The notes under the pieces were generated by a model. The model was not told the DNA's origin. It saw only the letters and a list, made by a program, of their open reading frames with translations, and searched no databases. Below, one piece after another: positions 20,239-28,942 of a DNA stretch of 36,121 nucleotides. Made by a program: the position numbers and the translations under genes. Numbering within the stretch: the first letter of the stretch is position 1; every line of letters begins with the position of its first letter. Source of the stretch: Polaromonas sp. AET17H-212 (GTDB taxonomy: Bacteria > Pseudomonadota > Gammaproteobacteria > Burkholderiales > Burkholderiaceae_C); assembly GCF_002379085.1 (NCBI RefSeq), contig NZ_NBZW01000035.1, positions 1 through 36,121 on the forward strand. The letters run 5' to 3'.

Positions 20239-21066
20239 TTGAAACCATCCGGAAGTTCTCTCCCCGCCATTCGCGTCGGCATAGGCGGCTGGACCTACGC
20301 GCCCTGGCGCGACAACTTTTACCCGGCCAAGCTGCCGCACAGCCAGGAGCTGGGCTACGCCAGCCGCCAGCTGAGCGCCATCGAGGTTAATGGCACCTAC
20401 TACAGCAGCTTCAAGCCGCCGACCTTTGCCAAATGGCGCGACGAAGCGCCGGATGACTTCGTGTTTTCGCTCAAGGCCAGCCGCTTCACCACGAACCGCC
20501 GGGTGCTGGCCGAGGCCGGTGAGTCGGTAACGCGCTTCGTGGACAGCGGCATCAGCGAGCTGGGTGACAAGCTCGGCCCCATCGTCTGGCAGTTCATGCC
20601 GACTAAGGTGTTCGACGCCGAGGATTTCGGCGCCTTCCTGGCGCTGCTGCCGAAAGCGGTAGATGGCCGCCAGTTACGCCACGTGCTCGATGCGCGCCAT
20701 CCCAGCTTCATGACGCCGCACTACCTGGCTCTCGCGCGCAAGCACCACTGCGCGACGGTGTTCACCGATTCCCCGGACTTCCCGTCCTTTGCCGACCTCA
20801 CCTCGGATTTTGTCTATGCCCGGCTGATGTGCAGTGACGCGAAGTTCAAGAACGGTTATGCGCCCCAGGCCCTGGATGGCTGGGCGGCGGCGGCCCAGGT
20901 CTGGGCCCAAGGCGGCGAGCCGGCGGACCTGCCGCGGCTGGAGCCCACGAAAGACCAGGGCGCGCCCAAAGACGTGTTTGTGTTTTTCGTCAACGGCGCC
21001 AAGGAAAAAGCGCCGGCAGCCGCGACCGGCCTGTTGCAGCGCCTGGGTTTCAAGCCCCCGGTTTAG
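20239..21066 (+). CDS. DUF72 (YecE-like) family protein
   Basis: A 275-residue TIM-barrel DUF72 protein of unknown biochemical role. Family hallmarks are VGIGGWTYAPWRDNFYP, LSAIEVNGTYYSS, the W-containing DEAPDDFVFSLKASRF, LGPIVWQFMPT and a C-terminal DVFVFFVNGAKEKAP. The start is a TTG at 20239 preceded by GGGAG at 7-base spacing; the nearer ATG at 20234 is in another frame and stops at once. The last 17 bp overlap the convergent SulP gene. Confidence 0.9.
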   Translation: MKPSGSSLPAIRVGIGGWTYAPWRDNFYPAKLPHSQELGYASRQLSAIEVNGTYYSSFKPPTFAKWRDEAPDDFVFSLKASRFTTNRRVLAEAGESVTRFVDSGISELGDKLGPIVWQFMPTKVFDAEDFGAFLALLPKAVDGRQLRHVLDARHPSFMTPHYLALARKHHCATVFTDSPDFPSFADLTSDFVYARLMCSDAKFKNGYAPQALDGWAAAAQVWAQGGEPADLPRLEPTKDQGAPKDVFVFFVNGAKEKAPAAATGLLQRLGFKPPV

Positions 21067-22894
21067 GGACGGTATCGCCCACGGGATCAGGCCCGGGCAC
21101 GCTGCGGCATTCCTCGAAAATACGCGCCGTGCATTGTCGGCAGATGGCCGGGTCCAAGCGCGTGAAAATCGTCGCGATCGCGCTGCGCTTGTCGGGGAAC
21201 TGGTGCTCGGGGCCGAGCAGCCGCGTGAACCCGGTGGTCTTCCACATCTGGATGACTTCGGGTCGCGGGCGGTGAAAGTACAGGTCGCCCCCCATCGCCC
21301 GGCGCGCGTTGAGTTCCGCCTCCCACAGCTGGGCACCGGCCAGGTCGATGAAGTTCATGCTTTTGCCCATCACCAGCAGATGTTTTTGCGGATGGCGCGC
21401 ATGGCGCAGCGCATGCAGCGTGTCGGCCACATGCTGGGTCGCGCCGAAATAGACCTCGCCCTCCATGCGCAGCAGCTTGAGCTGCGGGCACTCCGGCAGC
21501 GGGTGTTCGGCATCGGCCAGCACCACAAACTGCCGGTCCGGCGCCCGGCTGTCGAAGCCCATGGTGCGCATCGCCGGTTTCGAGGTGCGGTACAGAAAGG
21601 ACATCAGCGACAGCAGCGTGCCGAGCAGGATCGCAATTTCCAGCCGGATGCTGACGGTAGCCACCAGCGTGGCCAGGGCCACGCCAAACTCAGTGCGGCT
21701 CAGGCTGAACAACTGCCGCCAGCGCCCGAGGTCCAGCAGCGACACCGCCACCAGCACCAACAGCGCCGCCAGCGCCGCCATCGGGATCTGCGCCAGCAGT
21801 GCCGCGCTGACGGCGACCAGGCCCAGCAGCAGCAGGGCCGAGAACACCGCCGCCAGCGGCGTGCGCGCGCCGGCCTCCAGATTCGGCATGGACCGGTTCA
21901 GCGAGCCGCAGGACACATAGGAGGAAAAGAAGCCGCCGATGATGTTGGACAGGCCCTGGCCGCGAAACTCGCGGTTGGCGTCGATACGCTGGCCGGAGCG
22001 CGCGGCCACCGCCTTGGCAATCGAGATCGATTGGCCCAGCGCCACGATGGTCAGCGCAAACGCCAGCCCGAGCAGTTCGGACAGCGCCGACCAGCTCACG
22101 CTGGGGATGGCGAATTTCGGCCACGGCGTGGTGATCTCACCCACCGTGCGCAGCGGCAGTGGCATCGCGCTGAGGTGCGTTGTCCAGACCCAGGCCAGCG
22201 CCGTCGCCGCCACCAGCCCGGCCAGCATGGACGGCCAGCTAGGACGCAACCGCCGCACCAGCAGGGCCACGGCCACGGTCACGCCGGCCACGGCCAGTGC
22301 CGCCGGCTGCACCGAGCGGAGCATTGCGGCCACATGCAGCAGCACCGCGGCGGCGCCGTGGTCGGCCGCTGCCGGCAGGCCCAGCAGATCGGGCAGGGCG
22401 TACACCGCAATCAACACCGCCGCACCCGAGGTGAAGCCGAACAGCGCCGCGGGCGAAATGAAGTTGGCCAGGGAGCCCAGGCGCAACGCGCCAATCAGCC
22501 ACTGCATAACGCCCACCATCACCGTGACCGCCAGCGCCATCTGGATGTAGCCCGGGCTGAAGGCCAGCGCCAGCGGCGACAGCATGGCAAACAGCGCCAG
22601 CGAGTTGGCGTTGGTCGGGCCCGACATCACATGCCAGCTCGAGCCGAACAGCGCGGCAATGATGCAGGGGATGATGGCGGTGTACAGGCCGTATTCCGGC
22701 GGCAGGCCGGCCAGCGTGGCAAAGGCAATGCCCTGCGGCAATACCAGCACCGCGCCCAGCAGGCCCGCCATCAGGTCGGCGCGCAGGCTCGCCGGCGTGA
22801 CCTGGTGCACCCAGTGGCCAAACAGCCGTTCGAACAGCTTCAGCGCCGGGGCGACGTGTTTTTTTTCCGGAGAGCCTTGCATGGGCTGGAGCAT
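21050..22894 (-). CDS. SulP/SLC26-family inorganic anion transporter with STAS domain
   Basis: A 614-residue permease with about 10-14 membrane segments (residues 35-440), starting with the family signature ADLMAGLLGAVLVLPQGIAFATLAGLPPEYGLYTA and including SGPTNANS and GGFFSSYVSCGSLNRS. A cytoplasmic STAS-like domain follows (about 470-560; LRMEGEVYFGATQHVADTL). The tail carries a cysteine cluster, ICRQCTARIFEEC. It could move sulfate, bicarbonate or another oxyanion. Its proximity to a chromate-resistance pair is suggestive because chromate enters cells through sulfate carriers, but this is inference. The start could also be the ATG at 22882. Confidence 0.93.
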   Translation of the reverse strand: MLQPMQGSPEKKHVAPALKLFERLFGHWVHQVTPASLRADLMAGLLGAVLVLPQGIAFATLAGLPPEYGLYTAIIPCIIAALFGSSWHVMSGPTNANSLALFAMLSPLALAFSPGYIQMALAVTVMVGVMQWLIGALRLGSLANFISPAALFGFTSGAAVLIAVYALPDLLGLPAAADHGAAAVLLHVAAMLRSVQPAALAVAGVTVAVALLVRRLRPSWPSMLAGLVAATALAWVWTTHLSAMPLPLRTVGEITTPWPKFAIPSVSWSALSELLGLAFALTIVALGQSISIAKAVAARSGQRIDANREFRGQGLSNIIGGFFSSYVSCGSLNRSMPNLEAGARTPLAAVFSALLLLGLVAVSAALLAQIPMAALAALLVLVAVSLLDLGRWRQLFSLSRTEFGVALATLVATVSIRLEIAILLGTLLSLMSFLYRTSKPAMRTMGFDSRAPDRQFVVLADAEHPLPECPQLKLLRMEGEVYFGATQHVADTLHALRHARHPQKHLLVMGKSMNFIDLAGAQLWEAELNARRAMGGDLYFHRPRPEVIQMWKTTGFTRLLGPEHQFPDKRSAIATIFTRLDPAICRQCTARIFEECRSVPGPDPVGDTVPKPGA

Positions 22895-22936
22895 ACCGCG
22901 ACGCGTGCGGCACGCCGCCGGCCTGCCCTCAGCCTC

Positions 22937-24304
22937 TCAGGCCAGGCCGGCCAGGCGCAGCAGCAGGCCGGCCAGCGCGCTGGCGGCGATGACCGGAATC
23001 ACGCCCACCTTGTAGCGCAGCAGCGCCAGGCTGGCCGCGGCCATGATGGCCAACGCCGGCCATGCCACATTCAAAGGAAAACCGCCTGTAGCGCCCGTCA
23101 AGAAAGCGACATGCGCTATAAAAAACAGAGCGAGACTGGCAATCACCCCGACCACGGCGGCCGTGATGGCCGCCAGCGGCGCGGTGAAATGCAGCTTGCC
23201 GTGGGTGGACTCCACCAGCGGTCCGCCCGCCAGGATAAAAATGAACGACGGCAAAAAGGTGAACCAGGTCACCAGCAAGGCCGCCAGCGCCGCGCCCTGG
23301 AACAACGCGTCCGGCCCCAGCACCTCCTTGGTCCAGCCGCCGACAAACGCCACAAAGGCCACCACCATGATCAGCGGGCCCGGCGTGGTTTCGCCCAGGG
23401 CCAGCCCGTCGATCATCTGCGGTCCGCTGAGCCAGCCGAACTGCTCGACCGCGCCCTGATACACATAGGGCAGCACCGCATAGGCACCACCAAATGTCAG
23501 CAGCGCCGCCTTGGTGAAAAACCAGCCCATCTGCGTCAAGGCGCCGTGCCAGCCCTGCCAGGCGACCAGGGCCCCCATGGGCAACAGCCACAGCACGGCA
23601 CCCACCGCCAGTACCCGGGCCAGCCGCCCCGTGCTGAAGCGCGCGTGATCGGGGGTGGGGGTGTGGTCGTCGATCAGCGCGGGCACAGGCACCACCACCG
23701 CGCCGCCATGTCCCCCACCAGCGGCAAACTGCCCGGGCGCAAAACGCGCGCACAGCCAGCCGGTCAGCGCGGCGCCCAGCACCACCCAGGGAAAGGGCAC
23801 GTGCAAAAACGCAATCGCCATGAAACTGAGCGCTGCCACCACCCACGGGACGGGGGCTCTGGCCGGATTTTTCAATGACTTGCTGCCGATGCGGTGCACC
23901 GCCTGCAGCACGATCGCCGCGACGGCTGGCTTGATGCCGTAGAACATCCCGGCGACCAGCGGCAGGTCGCCAAACGCCACGTACATCCAGCTCAGCGCGA
24001 TCAGGATGAACAGCGACGGCAGCACGAACAACGCGCCCGCCACGACACCGCCCCAGCTCCGGTGCATCAGCCAGCCGATGTAGGTGGCCAGCTGCTGCGC
24101 CTCCGGCCCCGGCAGCAGCATGCAGTAGTTGAGCGCGTGCAGAAAACGCTTTTCCGAGATCCAGCGTTTTTGCTCGACCAGCTCGCGGTGCATGATGGCA
24201 ATCTGCCCGGCCGGCCCGCCGAAACTGATGAAGCCGAGCTTGAGCCAGAACCGGAAGGCTTCTCGAAAACTGACCGCTTTCGGGCTGTCGGTGGTCTGCA
24301 TCAT
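22937..24304 (-). CDS. chrA: Chromate efflux transporter ChrA
   Basis: A 455-residue long-chain CHR transporter made of two homologous membrane halves. N-half motifs are FISFGGPAGQIAIMHRE and LLPGPEAQQLATYIGWL; C-half motifs are LTFGGAYAVLPYVYQGA and GLALGETTPGPLIMVVAFVAFVGG. It expels chromate using the proton gradient. The ATG at 24304 overlaps the stop of the upstream rhodanese-ChrB-like gene (ATGA), showing translational coupling. The frame is open much further upstream, but that is antisense of the neighbour's frame, not protein. Confidence 0.94.
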   Translation of the reverse strand: MMQTTDSPKAVSFREAFRFWLKLGFISFGGPAGQIAIMHRELVEQKRWISEKRFLHALNYCMLLPGPEAQQLATYIGWLMHRSWGGVVAGALFVLPSLFILIALSWMYVAFGDLPLVAGMFYGIKPAVAAIVLQAVHRIGSKSLKNPARAPVPWVVAALSFMAIAFLHVPFPWVVLGAALTGWLCARFAPGQFAAGGGHGGAVVVPVPALIDDHTPTPDHARFSTGRLARVLAVGAVLWLLPMGALVAWQGWHGALTQMGWFFTKAALLTFGGAYAVLPYVYQGAVEQFGWLSGPQMIDGLALGETTPGPLIMVVAFVAFVGGWTKEVLGPDALFQGAALAALLVTWFTFLPSFIFILAGGPLVESTHGKLHFTAPLAAITAAVVGVIASLALFFIAHVAFLTGATGGFPLNVAWPALAIMAAASLALLRYKVGVIPVIAASALAGLLLRLAGLA

Positions 24305-25212
24305 GCGCCGGCACCTGTCATGGTTTCCGGCTTCCAGTTGTGTGTTTCGGGCGGTTGTCCTTGCCACACGACTCTGGCTTCGCTGGCGCACCAGGCGTAG
24401 AGAGCGTCGTACAGCGGCATGGCGGCTTCCAGCATCCTGTGGTCGTCGGCATGCAGGCGGGACAAACCCAGCGAGAAGGCCAGCAAGCCGGCGCACTGCG
24501 GCTCCAGCGCCAGGCGGTCGGTGTCGGCCCCGCGCACGATGCGGGCCAGGCGGTCCACGGCCGGGTCTTCGATGTCGAACGCGCGCAGCAAGCCATCAAA
24601 ACTGCACCACTCGCCCTCGTGCGACACCGGTGCGCCCGGAATGTCGTAGGCCACGGCGTGCAGTCGCGCCGCTTCACTGAAGACCTGCGCAGTCGGCACG
24701 TAAAAAAATTCGGCGCGCGGATCGATAAAACGTCGAATCAGCCAGGGGCAGGCGATGCGGTCTATCTTCGGCCGCTCGCGGGTGATCCAGCGCGACGCTT
24801 GCTCCCCGGTCACGCCCCAGTCGGGGCGCTTGCGCATGGTGAGCAGCGGCGTCGCGCGCCACTGGGCGATGTTGGCGGCGGTGTCGACCCCGTCTTCACC
24901 CCCTTCCATGCCGCCGGCAAGCGCCGAGGCCTTCCAGCCGGCCTGGCGAAACTGGGCCACCGCGTCCTCACTGACGTTGTGGCCGTGAGCGCAGTAAACA
25001 ACAATTTCGCGCGGCGGTTGCGAGGTGGCAAAGGCCGCCACGTCTTCGGGTTTGCAGCGCACGGCGCCAGCCAGCATGCGCGCGCTTTCAGCAAACCTGG
25101 CCTCACGCCGCACATCGAGCAGCCAGGGCGAATCGGCGCGGCCCCTGCGGGCAGCCAGTTCATCGGGGGAAATGAAGGGAAGGGAAGAAATGGAAGTGCT
25201 TGCGGTGTCCAT
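24301..25212 (-). CDS. Rhodanese-ChrB-like fusion, chromate resistance protein
   Basis: A 303-residue fusion. Residues about 12-110 form a rhodanese domain with catalytic Cys74 in VVYCAHGHNVSEDA; residues about 148-290 match the chromate-resistance exported/ChrB C-terminal domain (KIDRIACPWLIRRFIDPRAEFF, GAPVSHEGEWCSFDGL). ChrB proteins sense or help detoxify chromate. A GGAGT site precedes the ATG at 25212. It is translationally coupled to chrA. Whether it regulates, reduces or scavenges is not clear from sequence. Confidence 0.9.
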   Translation of the reverse strand: MDTASTSISSLPFISPDELAARRGRADSPWLLDVRREARFAESARMLAGAVRCKPEDVAAFATSQPPREIVVYCAHGHNVSEDAVAQFRQAGWKASALAGGMEGGEDGVDTAANIAQWRATPLLTMRKRPDWGVTGEQASRWITRERPKIDRIACPWLIRRFIDPRAEFFYVPTAQVFSEAARLHAVAYDIPGAPVSHEGEWCSFDGLLRAFDIEDPAVDRLARIVRGADTDRLALEPQCAGLLAFSLGLSRLHADDHRMLEAAMPLYDALYAWCASEARVVWQGQPPETHNWKPETMTGAGA

Positions 25213-25337
25213 GAGTTACTCCAAACGAGTTGCCAGCGCTTGGACGGGACACCGTCTATCTTCGAGAAGATTCGGGAGGCTGAAATCCCGATGACTTAAC
25301 CATAGCACCAAGCGCGTTGACACGCAACTGGAAGCGC

Positions 25338-25937
25338 TCAGGCGCGCTGAATCTTGAACACCGCGCGACTGGCGCGGGCATTCGGCCACCACCGGATTTC
25401 CTCGCCGTCCTGCAGGCCGAACTGGTCGAGGATCTGCAGCTTGTTCTTGAGCGCCAGGGCCTCGAAGTCCTGCAGCGTGCCGACGCGAATATTGGGCGTG
25501 TCATACCACTGGTAGGGCAGCACCTTGGTCACCGGCATGCGGCCGCGCAGCACCGCCAGCCGGTTCGGCCAGTGGCCAAAATTGGGAAAAGCCACGATGC
25601 CGATGCGGCCCACACGCGCCGTCTCGCGCAGCATGACCTCGGCATTGCGCAGGTGCTGCAGCGTGTCGATCTGCAGCACCACGTCAAAACTCGCGTCGCC
25701 GAACATGGCCAGGCCCTCGTCGAGGTTGAGCTGGATCACGTTGACGCCGCGCGCCACGCAGGCCTGGATGTTGGCGTCGTCTATCTCCACGCCATAACCG
25801 GTGCAGCCGCGTTCGCGGATCAGGTGGTCGAGCAGGGCGCCGTCGCCGCAACCGAGGTCCAGCACGCGTGCGCCGGCCGGTACCAGCCGGGCGATCACTT
25901 GCTGGTCGGCGGACAGCCGCGGAGCGGTCTTCAGCAT
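25338..25937 (-). CDS. metW: Methionine biosynthesis protein MetW
   Basis: A 199-residue SAM-methyltransferase-fold protein with the glycine-rich motif [25 protein letters not shown], and the MetW-specific [22 protein letters not shown] and YDTPNIR. In proteobacteria MetW associates with MetX and supports its acyltransferase activity; its own methyltransferase activity is not established. It overlaps metX by 7 bp and so shares its riboswitch-controlled transcript. Confidence 0.95.
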   Translation of the reverse strand: MLKTAPRLSADQQVIARLVPAGARVLDLGCGDGALLDHLIRERGCTGYGVEIDDANIQACVARGVNVIQLNLDEGLAMFGDASFDVVLQIDTLQHLRNAEVMLRETARVGRIGIVAFPNFGHWPNRLAVLRGRMPVTKVLPYQWYDTPNIRVGTLQDFEALALKNKLQILDQFGLQDGEEIRWWPNARASRAVFKIQRA

Positions 25938-27058
25938 GGCGTCACCTTGCTCTCGAAATAGGAGCGCACCACGCCCATGTAGCGGGGGTCGTCGAGCAAA
26001 AAGGCATCATGGCCGTGGGGCGCGTCGATCTCGGCGTAACTCACGTCACGCTGGTTGTCGAGCAGGGCCTTGACGATTTCGCGGCTGCGCGCAGGCGAAA
26101 ACCGCCAGTCGGTCTTGAAGCTCACGAGCAGGAATTTGGCCCGGGCCCGCGCCAGCGCCGGCGTGAGTTTGCCGCCGTACTCTGCCGCCGGATCGAAATA
26201 GTCGAGCGCCCGCGTGATCAGCAAATAGGTGTTGGCGTCAAAGTACTCGCTGAACTTGTCGCCCTGGTAACGCAGGTAACTTTCGATCTGGAACTCGACG
26301 TCCTGGGTCGAAAATTTGTAGCCGCTCGCATGGCCAATGGCGACTTCACGAAGCTGGCGCCCGAACTTCTCGTTCATCACGTCGTCGCTGAGGTAGGTGA
26401 TGTGGCCGATCATGCGGGCGATGCGCAGGCCGCGCTGCGGCAACACGCCATGGCGGCCGTAATGCCCGCCATGAAAGTCCGGGTCGGTCACGATGGCGCG
26501 CCGCGCCACCTCGTTGAAAGCGATGTTTTCGGCGGTCAGGTTGGGCGCGCTGGCCACCACCACCGCATGGCGCACGCGGTCGGGGTACTGCAGTGTCCAG
26601 CTCAGCGCCTGCATGCCGCCCAGGCTGCCACCCATGACCGCGGCCAGGGTCTGTATGCCCAGCGCGTCGAGCAGGCGCGCCTGCGCCTGCACCCAGTCCT
26701 GCACCGTGACCACCGGAAAGTCGGCGCCGTAGATCTCGCCGCTGTCGGGGTTGCGCTGCATGGGCCCGGTCGATCCGAAGCAGGAGCCCAGGTTGTTCAC
26801 GCCAATGACAAAAAACACATTGGTGTCCACCGGTTTGCCGGGGCCTATCATGGTGTCCCACCAGCCCTCGGATTTCGGCACCACGGCGCCCTGCGCATCG
26901 AGGTAGACGCCTGCCACATGGTGCGAAGCGTTCAGCGCATGGCAAATCAGCACGGCATTGGACCGGTCGGCATTGAGCGAGCCGTAGGTCTCGTAGCTCA
27001 GGTCGTAGGCACGGATGGACGCGCCGCTTTGCAATGGCAAAACGTCGGCGAAATGCAT
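25931..27058 (-). CDS. metX: Homoserine O-acyltransferase MetX
   Basis: A 375-residue alpha/beta-hydrolase-fold enzyme that activates homoserine (with acetyl- or succinyl-CoA) for methionine synthesis. Motifs are [27 protein letters not shown], the nucleophile [19 protein letters not shown] and the catalytic histidine in [13 protein letters not shown]. In betaproteobacteria with MetW the preferred donor may be succinyl-CoA. The ATG at 27058 fits family N-termini; a TTG at 27097 is an alternative. No clear ribosome binding site. Its leader contains a SAM-II riboswitch and an intrinsic terminator. Confidence 0.95.
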   Translation of the reverse strand: MHFADVLPLQSGASIRAYDLSYETYGSLNADRSNAVLICHALNASHHVAGVYLDAQGAVVPKSEGWWDTMIGPGKPVDTNVFFVIGVNNLGSCFGSTGPMQRNPDSGEIYGADFPVVTVQDWVQAQARLLDALGIQTLAAVMGGSLGGMQALSWTLQYPDRVRHAVVVASAPNLTAENIAFNEVARRAIVTDPDFHGGHYGRHGVLPQRGLRIARMIGHITYLSDDVMNEKFGRQLREVAIGHASGYKFSTQDVEFQIESYLRYQGDKFSEYFDANTYLLITRALDYFDPAAEYGGKLTPALARARAKFLLVSFKTDWRFSPARSREIVKALLDNQRDVSYAEIDAPHGHDAFLLDDPRYMGVVRSYFESKVTPC

Positions 27059-27110
27059 GGACTGTGGTGTGGCAACTAGCAAAACAGAAGGCCCCAACAG
27101 AAACAGTGAA

Positions 27111-27150
27111 CAAAAAGAAAACCCGGCATCGCTAAAAGCGAGTCCGGGTT
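27111..27150 (-). terminator. Intrinsic terminator in the metX leader
   Basis: On the minus strand AACCCGG and CCGGGTT pair around an inner TCGC-TTTTA-GCGA hairpin, followed by TTTCTTTTTG. It lies between the SAM-II aptamer and the metX start with no other minus-strand gene upstream, so it is best read as the expression platform of the riboswitch. Confidence 0.75.
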
Positions 27151-27158
27151 CGTGGATG

Positions 27159-27211
27159 TTCGTCTTTAGCCGTACTTTTTAAGCGCCCGCAAGCTGAGCA
27201 AATCGGCGCTG
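27159..27211 (-). ncRNA. SAM-II riboswitch aptamer controlling metXW
   Basis: The minus-strand leader matches the SAM-II (metA/SAM_alpha) pattern. A P1 helix forms between AGCGCC (27205-27210) and GGCGCT (27182-27187). The conserved GATTT is at 27200-27204, CTTGC at 27189-27193 and the 3' pseudoknot strand GGCTAAAG at 27164-27171, in the expected order. It starts right where transcription from the TATACT box should begin. S-adenosylmethionine binding would favour the downstream terminator and lower methionine synthesis. The class is best known from Alphaproteobacteria with some betaproteobacterial metX cases. Confidence 0.85.
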
Positions 27212-27217
27212 AGGGCT

Positions 27218-27223
27218 AGTATA
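27218..27223 (-). promoter_or_regulatory. -10 box of the metXW promoter
   Basis: TATACT on the minus strand, with the predicted start about 7 bases on, near 27211, at the first base of the riboswitch P1 helix. The -35 region is poor. The same AT-rich patch read on the plus strand (TATAAA) may serve the divergent FNT gene. Confidence 0.5.
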
Positions 27224-27274
27224 AATGCAAGGCGTCCGACCAGGCCCTCAACCACCCTCAATTCGGGAACTCCC

Positions 27275-28099
27275 ATGGCAGAACTGTTTGGCTCCGATGC
27301 CTACGCCCCCCGCGAAATTGCCGAACGCATTGAAACCGTGGGTGTGGCCAAGGCGCGAATGGCGACCTTGCCGCTGCTGATGCTGGGTGTACTGGCCGGG
27401 GCGTTCATCGGTCTGGGCAGCCTCTTTTTTGTCATCGTGAAATCCGATGCCGGCCTGGGTTTTGCCGCGGCGCAGCTGGTAGGCGGGCTGGTCTTCTCCC
27501 TCGGCCTTGTGCTGGTGGTGGTGGCCGGGGCGGAGCTGTTTACCGGCAACAACCTGCTGGCCATGGCCTGGGCTGACGGCAAGATCACGAGCGCCGATGT
27601 GCTGCGGAACTGGGTACTGGTCTGCGCGGCCAATTTTGCCGGCGCGGCCGGGCTCGCGCTGCTGGTCTTCGCCAGCGGTCACACCGACATGAACGGTGGC
27701 GCCATTGGCCGCACGGTGGTGAAAATCGCGCAGGTCAAACAGGACTTGCCGGTCTGGGAGGCGTTTTTCCGCGGCGTGCTGTGCAACGTCCTGGTGTGCA
27801 TGGCGGTGTGGATGGCGATGGCAGGGCGCAGCGTCGTGGACAAGGCGGTCGCCATTGTTTTTCCCATCAGTGCTTTTGTTGCCGCAGGGTTTGAACACAG
27901 CATCGCCAACATGTACCTGATGCCACTGGCCATGCTGCTTCAGCAGTCGGGTGGCGTGCCTGCGGGCGAAACCGTGCTCACCTGGGGCGGCATGGCCCTG
28001 AACCTGGCTGTGGTCATTGCTGGCAACCTGATGGGCGGCAGCGTCCTGGTCGGACTGAGCTACCACCTGATCTACCGGCGCGGCCCCAAGGCACCCTGA
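27275..28099 (+). CDS. Formate/nitrite transporter (FNT) family channel
   Basis: A 274-residue membrane protein with six predicted transmembrane segments, typical of FocA/NirC/HSC pentameric channels. Recognisable parts are the first-half AGAELFTGNNLLAMAWADGKI, the middle FFRGVLCNVLVCMAVWMAM, and FEHSIANMYLMPLAML followed by NLMGGSVLVGLSYHLIY. The substrate (formate, nitrite or hydrosulfide) cannot be assigned; no pyruvate-formate lyase or nitrite reductase gene is adjacent. It is divergent from metX and ends 6 bp from the convergent GDT1 gene. Confidence 0.93.
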   Translation: MAELFGSDAYAPREIAERIETVGVAKARMATLPLLMLGVLAGAFIGLGSLFFVIVKSDAGLGFAAAQLVGGLVFSLGLVLVVVAGAELFTGNNLLAMAWADGKITSADVLRNWVLVCAANFAGAAGLALLVFASGHTDMNGGAIGRTVVKIAQVKQDLPVWEAFFRGVLCNVLVCMAVWMAMAGRSVVDKAVAIVFPISAFVAAGFEHSIANMYLMPLAMLLQQSGGVPAGETVLTWGGMALNLAVVIAGNLMGGSVLVGLSYHLIYRRGPKAP

Positions 28100-28105
28100 G
28101 CGCCC

Positions 28106-28672
28106 TCAGCCCCAGCCGAGCAAGGCGGCGGCGCCCAGCAAGGCAAAAATCAAGGCGGACACCAGGTGCACCACCCGGAGCGGCACTTTCTTCGTGACCT
28201 TGGCGCCCAGCCAGACCACGGGAACGTTGGCCAGCATCATGCCCAGGGTGGTGCCGGCGACCACGCCGAACCAGGCGTCGTAACGGGCGGCCAGCATCAC
28301 CGTCGCAATCTGCGTCTTGTCGCCCATCTCGGCCAGGAAAAACAGCATCGCGGTGGTGCCGAACACGCCGAAACGCGGCAGGCGCCCGTCGGCCGCGTCG
28401 TCGTCGAGCTTGTCCGGAATCAGCATCCAGCCCGCCATGGCGAGGAAGGACACCCCGAGGATCCAGCGCAGGGTCTGCGGACTGATCACGGTGGTCAACC
28501 AGGCGCCCAAGGCACCGGCCATCGCATGGTTGGCGATGGTGGCGACGAAGATGCCCGCCACGATGGGCCAGGGTTTGCGAAAGCGCGCGGCCAGCACCAG
28601 CGCAAGAAGTTGTGTCTTGTCGCCCATTTCGGCGAGGGCGACGATACCGGTGGAAATGAGAAAAGCGTCCAT
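28106..28672 (-). CDS. GDT1/TMEM165-family (UPF0016) cation exporter, probably manganese
   Basis: A 188-residue membrane protein with six predicted helices in two repeats. Each repeat carries the family signature E-x-G-D-K-T (ALAEMGDKTQLLAL near residue 13 and FLAEMGDKTQIATV near residue 112). Members export Mn2+ or Ca2+ in exchange for protons. The upstream yybP-ykoY element strongly favours manganese. The ATG at 28672 begins the first helix; the open frame to 28801 is riboswitch RNA, not protein. Confidence 0.93.
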   Translation of the reverse strand: MDAFLISTGIVALAEMGDKTQLLALVLAARFRKPWPIVAGIFVATIANHAMAGALGAWLTTVISPQTLRWILGVSFLAMAGWMLIPDKLDDDAADGRLPRFGVFGTTAMLFFLAEMGDKTQIATVMLAARYDAWFGVVAGTTLGMMLANVPVVWLGAKVTKKVPLRVVHLVSALIFALLGAAALLGWG

Positions 28673-28738
28673 CAAAGACTCCGGCCGGAAAAAAACCCAT
28701 GACTGCACGACATCCCCGGCCTGAACGGAGGCTGTGCA

Positions 28739-28870
28739 GTCAAAGGTCTCGCCAAGTCTGAACCGTTTGCGCCATGTCGTCCCTGTGGCAGGGACGGACA
28801 AGTCTGTTGACGCAAACCCCTCTCGCCCCCGCCGTGGCGGCAGGGGGGAGGGAGGCTACTCCCCAATGAC
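28739..28870 (-). ncRNA. yybP-ykoY manganese riboswitch
   Basis: The minus-strand leader of the GDT1-type gene has the conserved parts of this class in order: GGGGAGTAGC (28855-28864), a long GC-rich hairpin, GTCAACAGACTT (28800-28811), a second hairpin (TCCCTGCCACAGGGA), and the closing GGCGAGACCTTTG (28741-28753). GTCAUUGG and CCUUUGAC close the basal helix with two U-U mismatches. Mn2+ binding is expected to switch on the exporter. No clean terminator is visible between the aptamer and the start at 28672, so the switch mechanism is unresolved. Confidence 0.88.
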
Positions 28871-28878
28871 AAGCCGCC

Positions 28879-28884
28879 ATTGTA
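28879..28884 (-). promoter_or_regulatory. -10 box upstream of the manganese riboswitch
   Basis: TACAAT on the minus strand; a start about 7 bases downstream (near 28872) would coincide with the first base pairs of the riboswitch. No good -35 box was seen. Confidence 0.5.
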
Positions 28885-28942
28885 GCGGGCGTCCCTTCCC
28901 GCCATGGAGAGGCGGCGCCACCCAAGTTGGTGCGCACCTCTC

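Noticed and set aside
20834..23878. 1014-codon plus-strand open frame
   Set aside because: Antisense shadow of the SulP and ChrA genes, with Gln/Arg/His-rich low-complexity translation and no recognisable motif.
25274..25292. TCGGGA/TCCCGA inverted repeat between metW and the chromate genes
   Set aside because: A six-base stem without a T tract; not enough to call a terminator or operator.
28673..28801. N-terminal extension of the GDT1-type protein
   Set aside because: It coincides with the conserved end of the yybP-ykoY riboswitch, so it is leader RNA rather than coding sequence.
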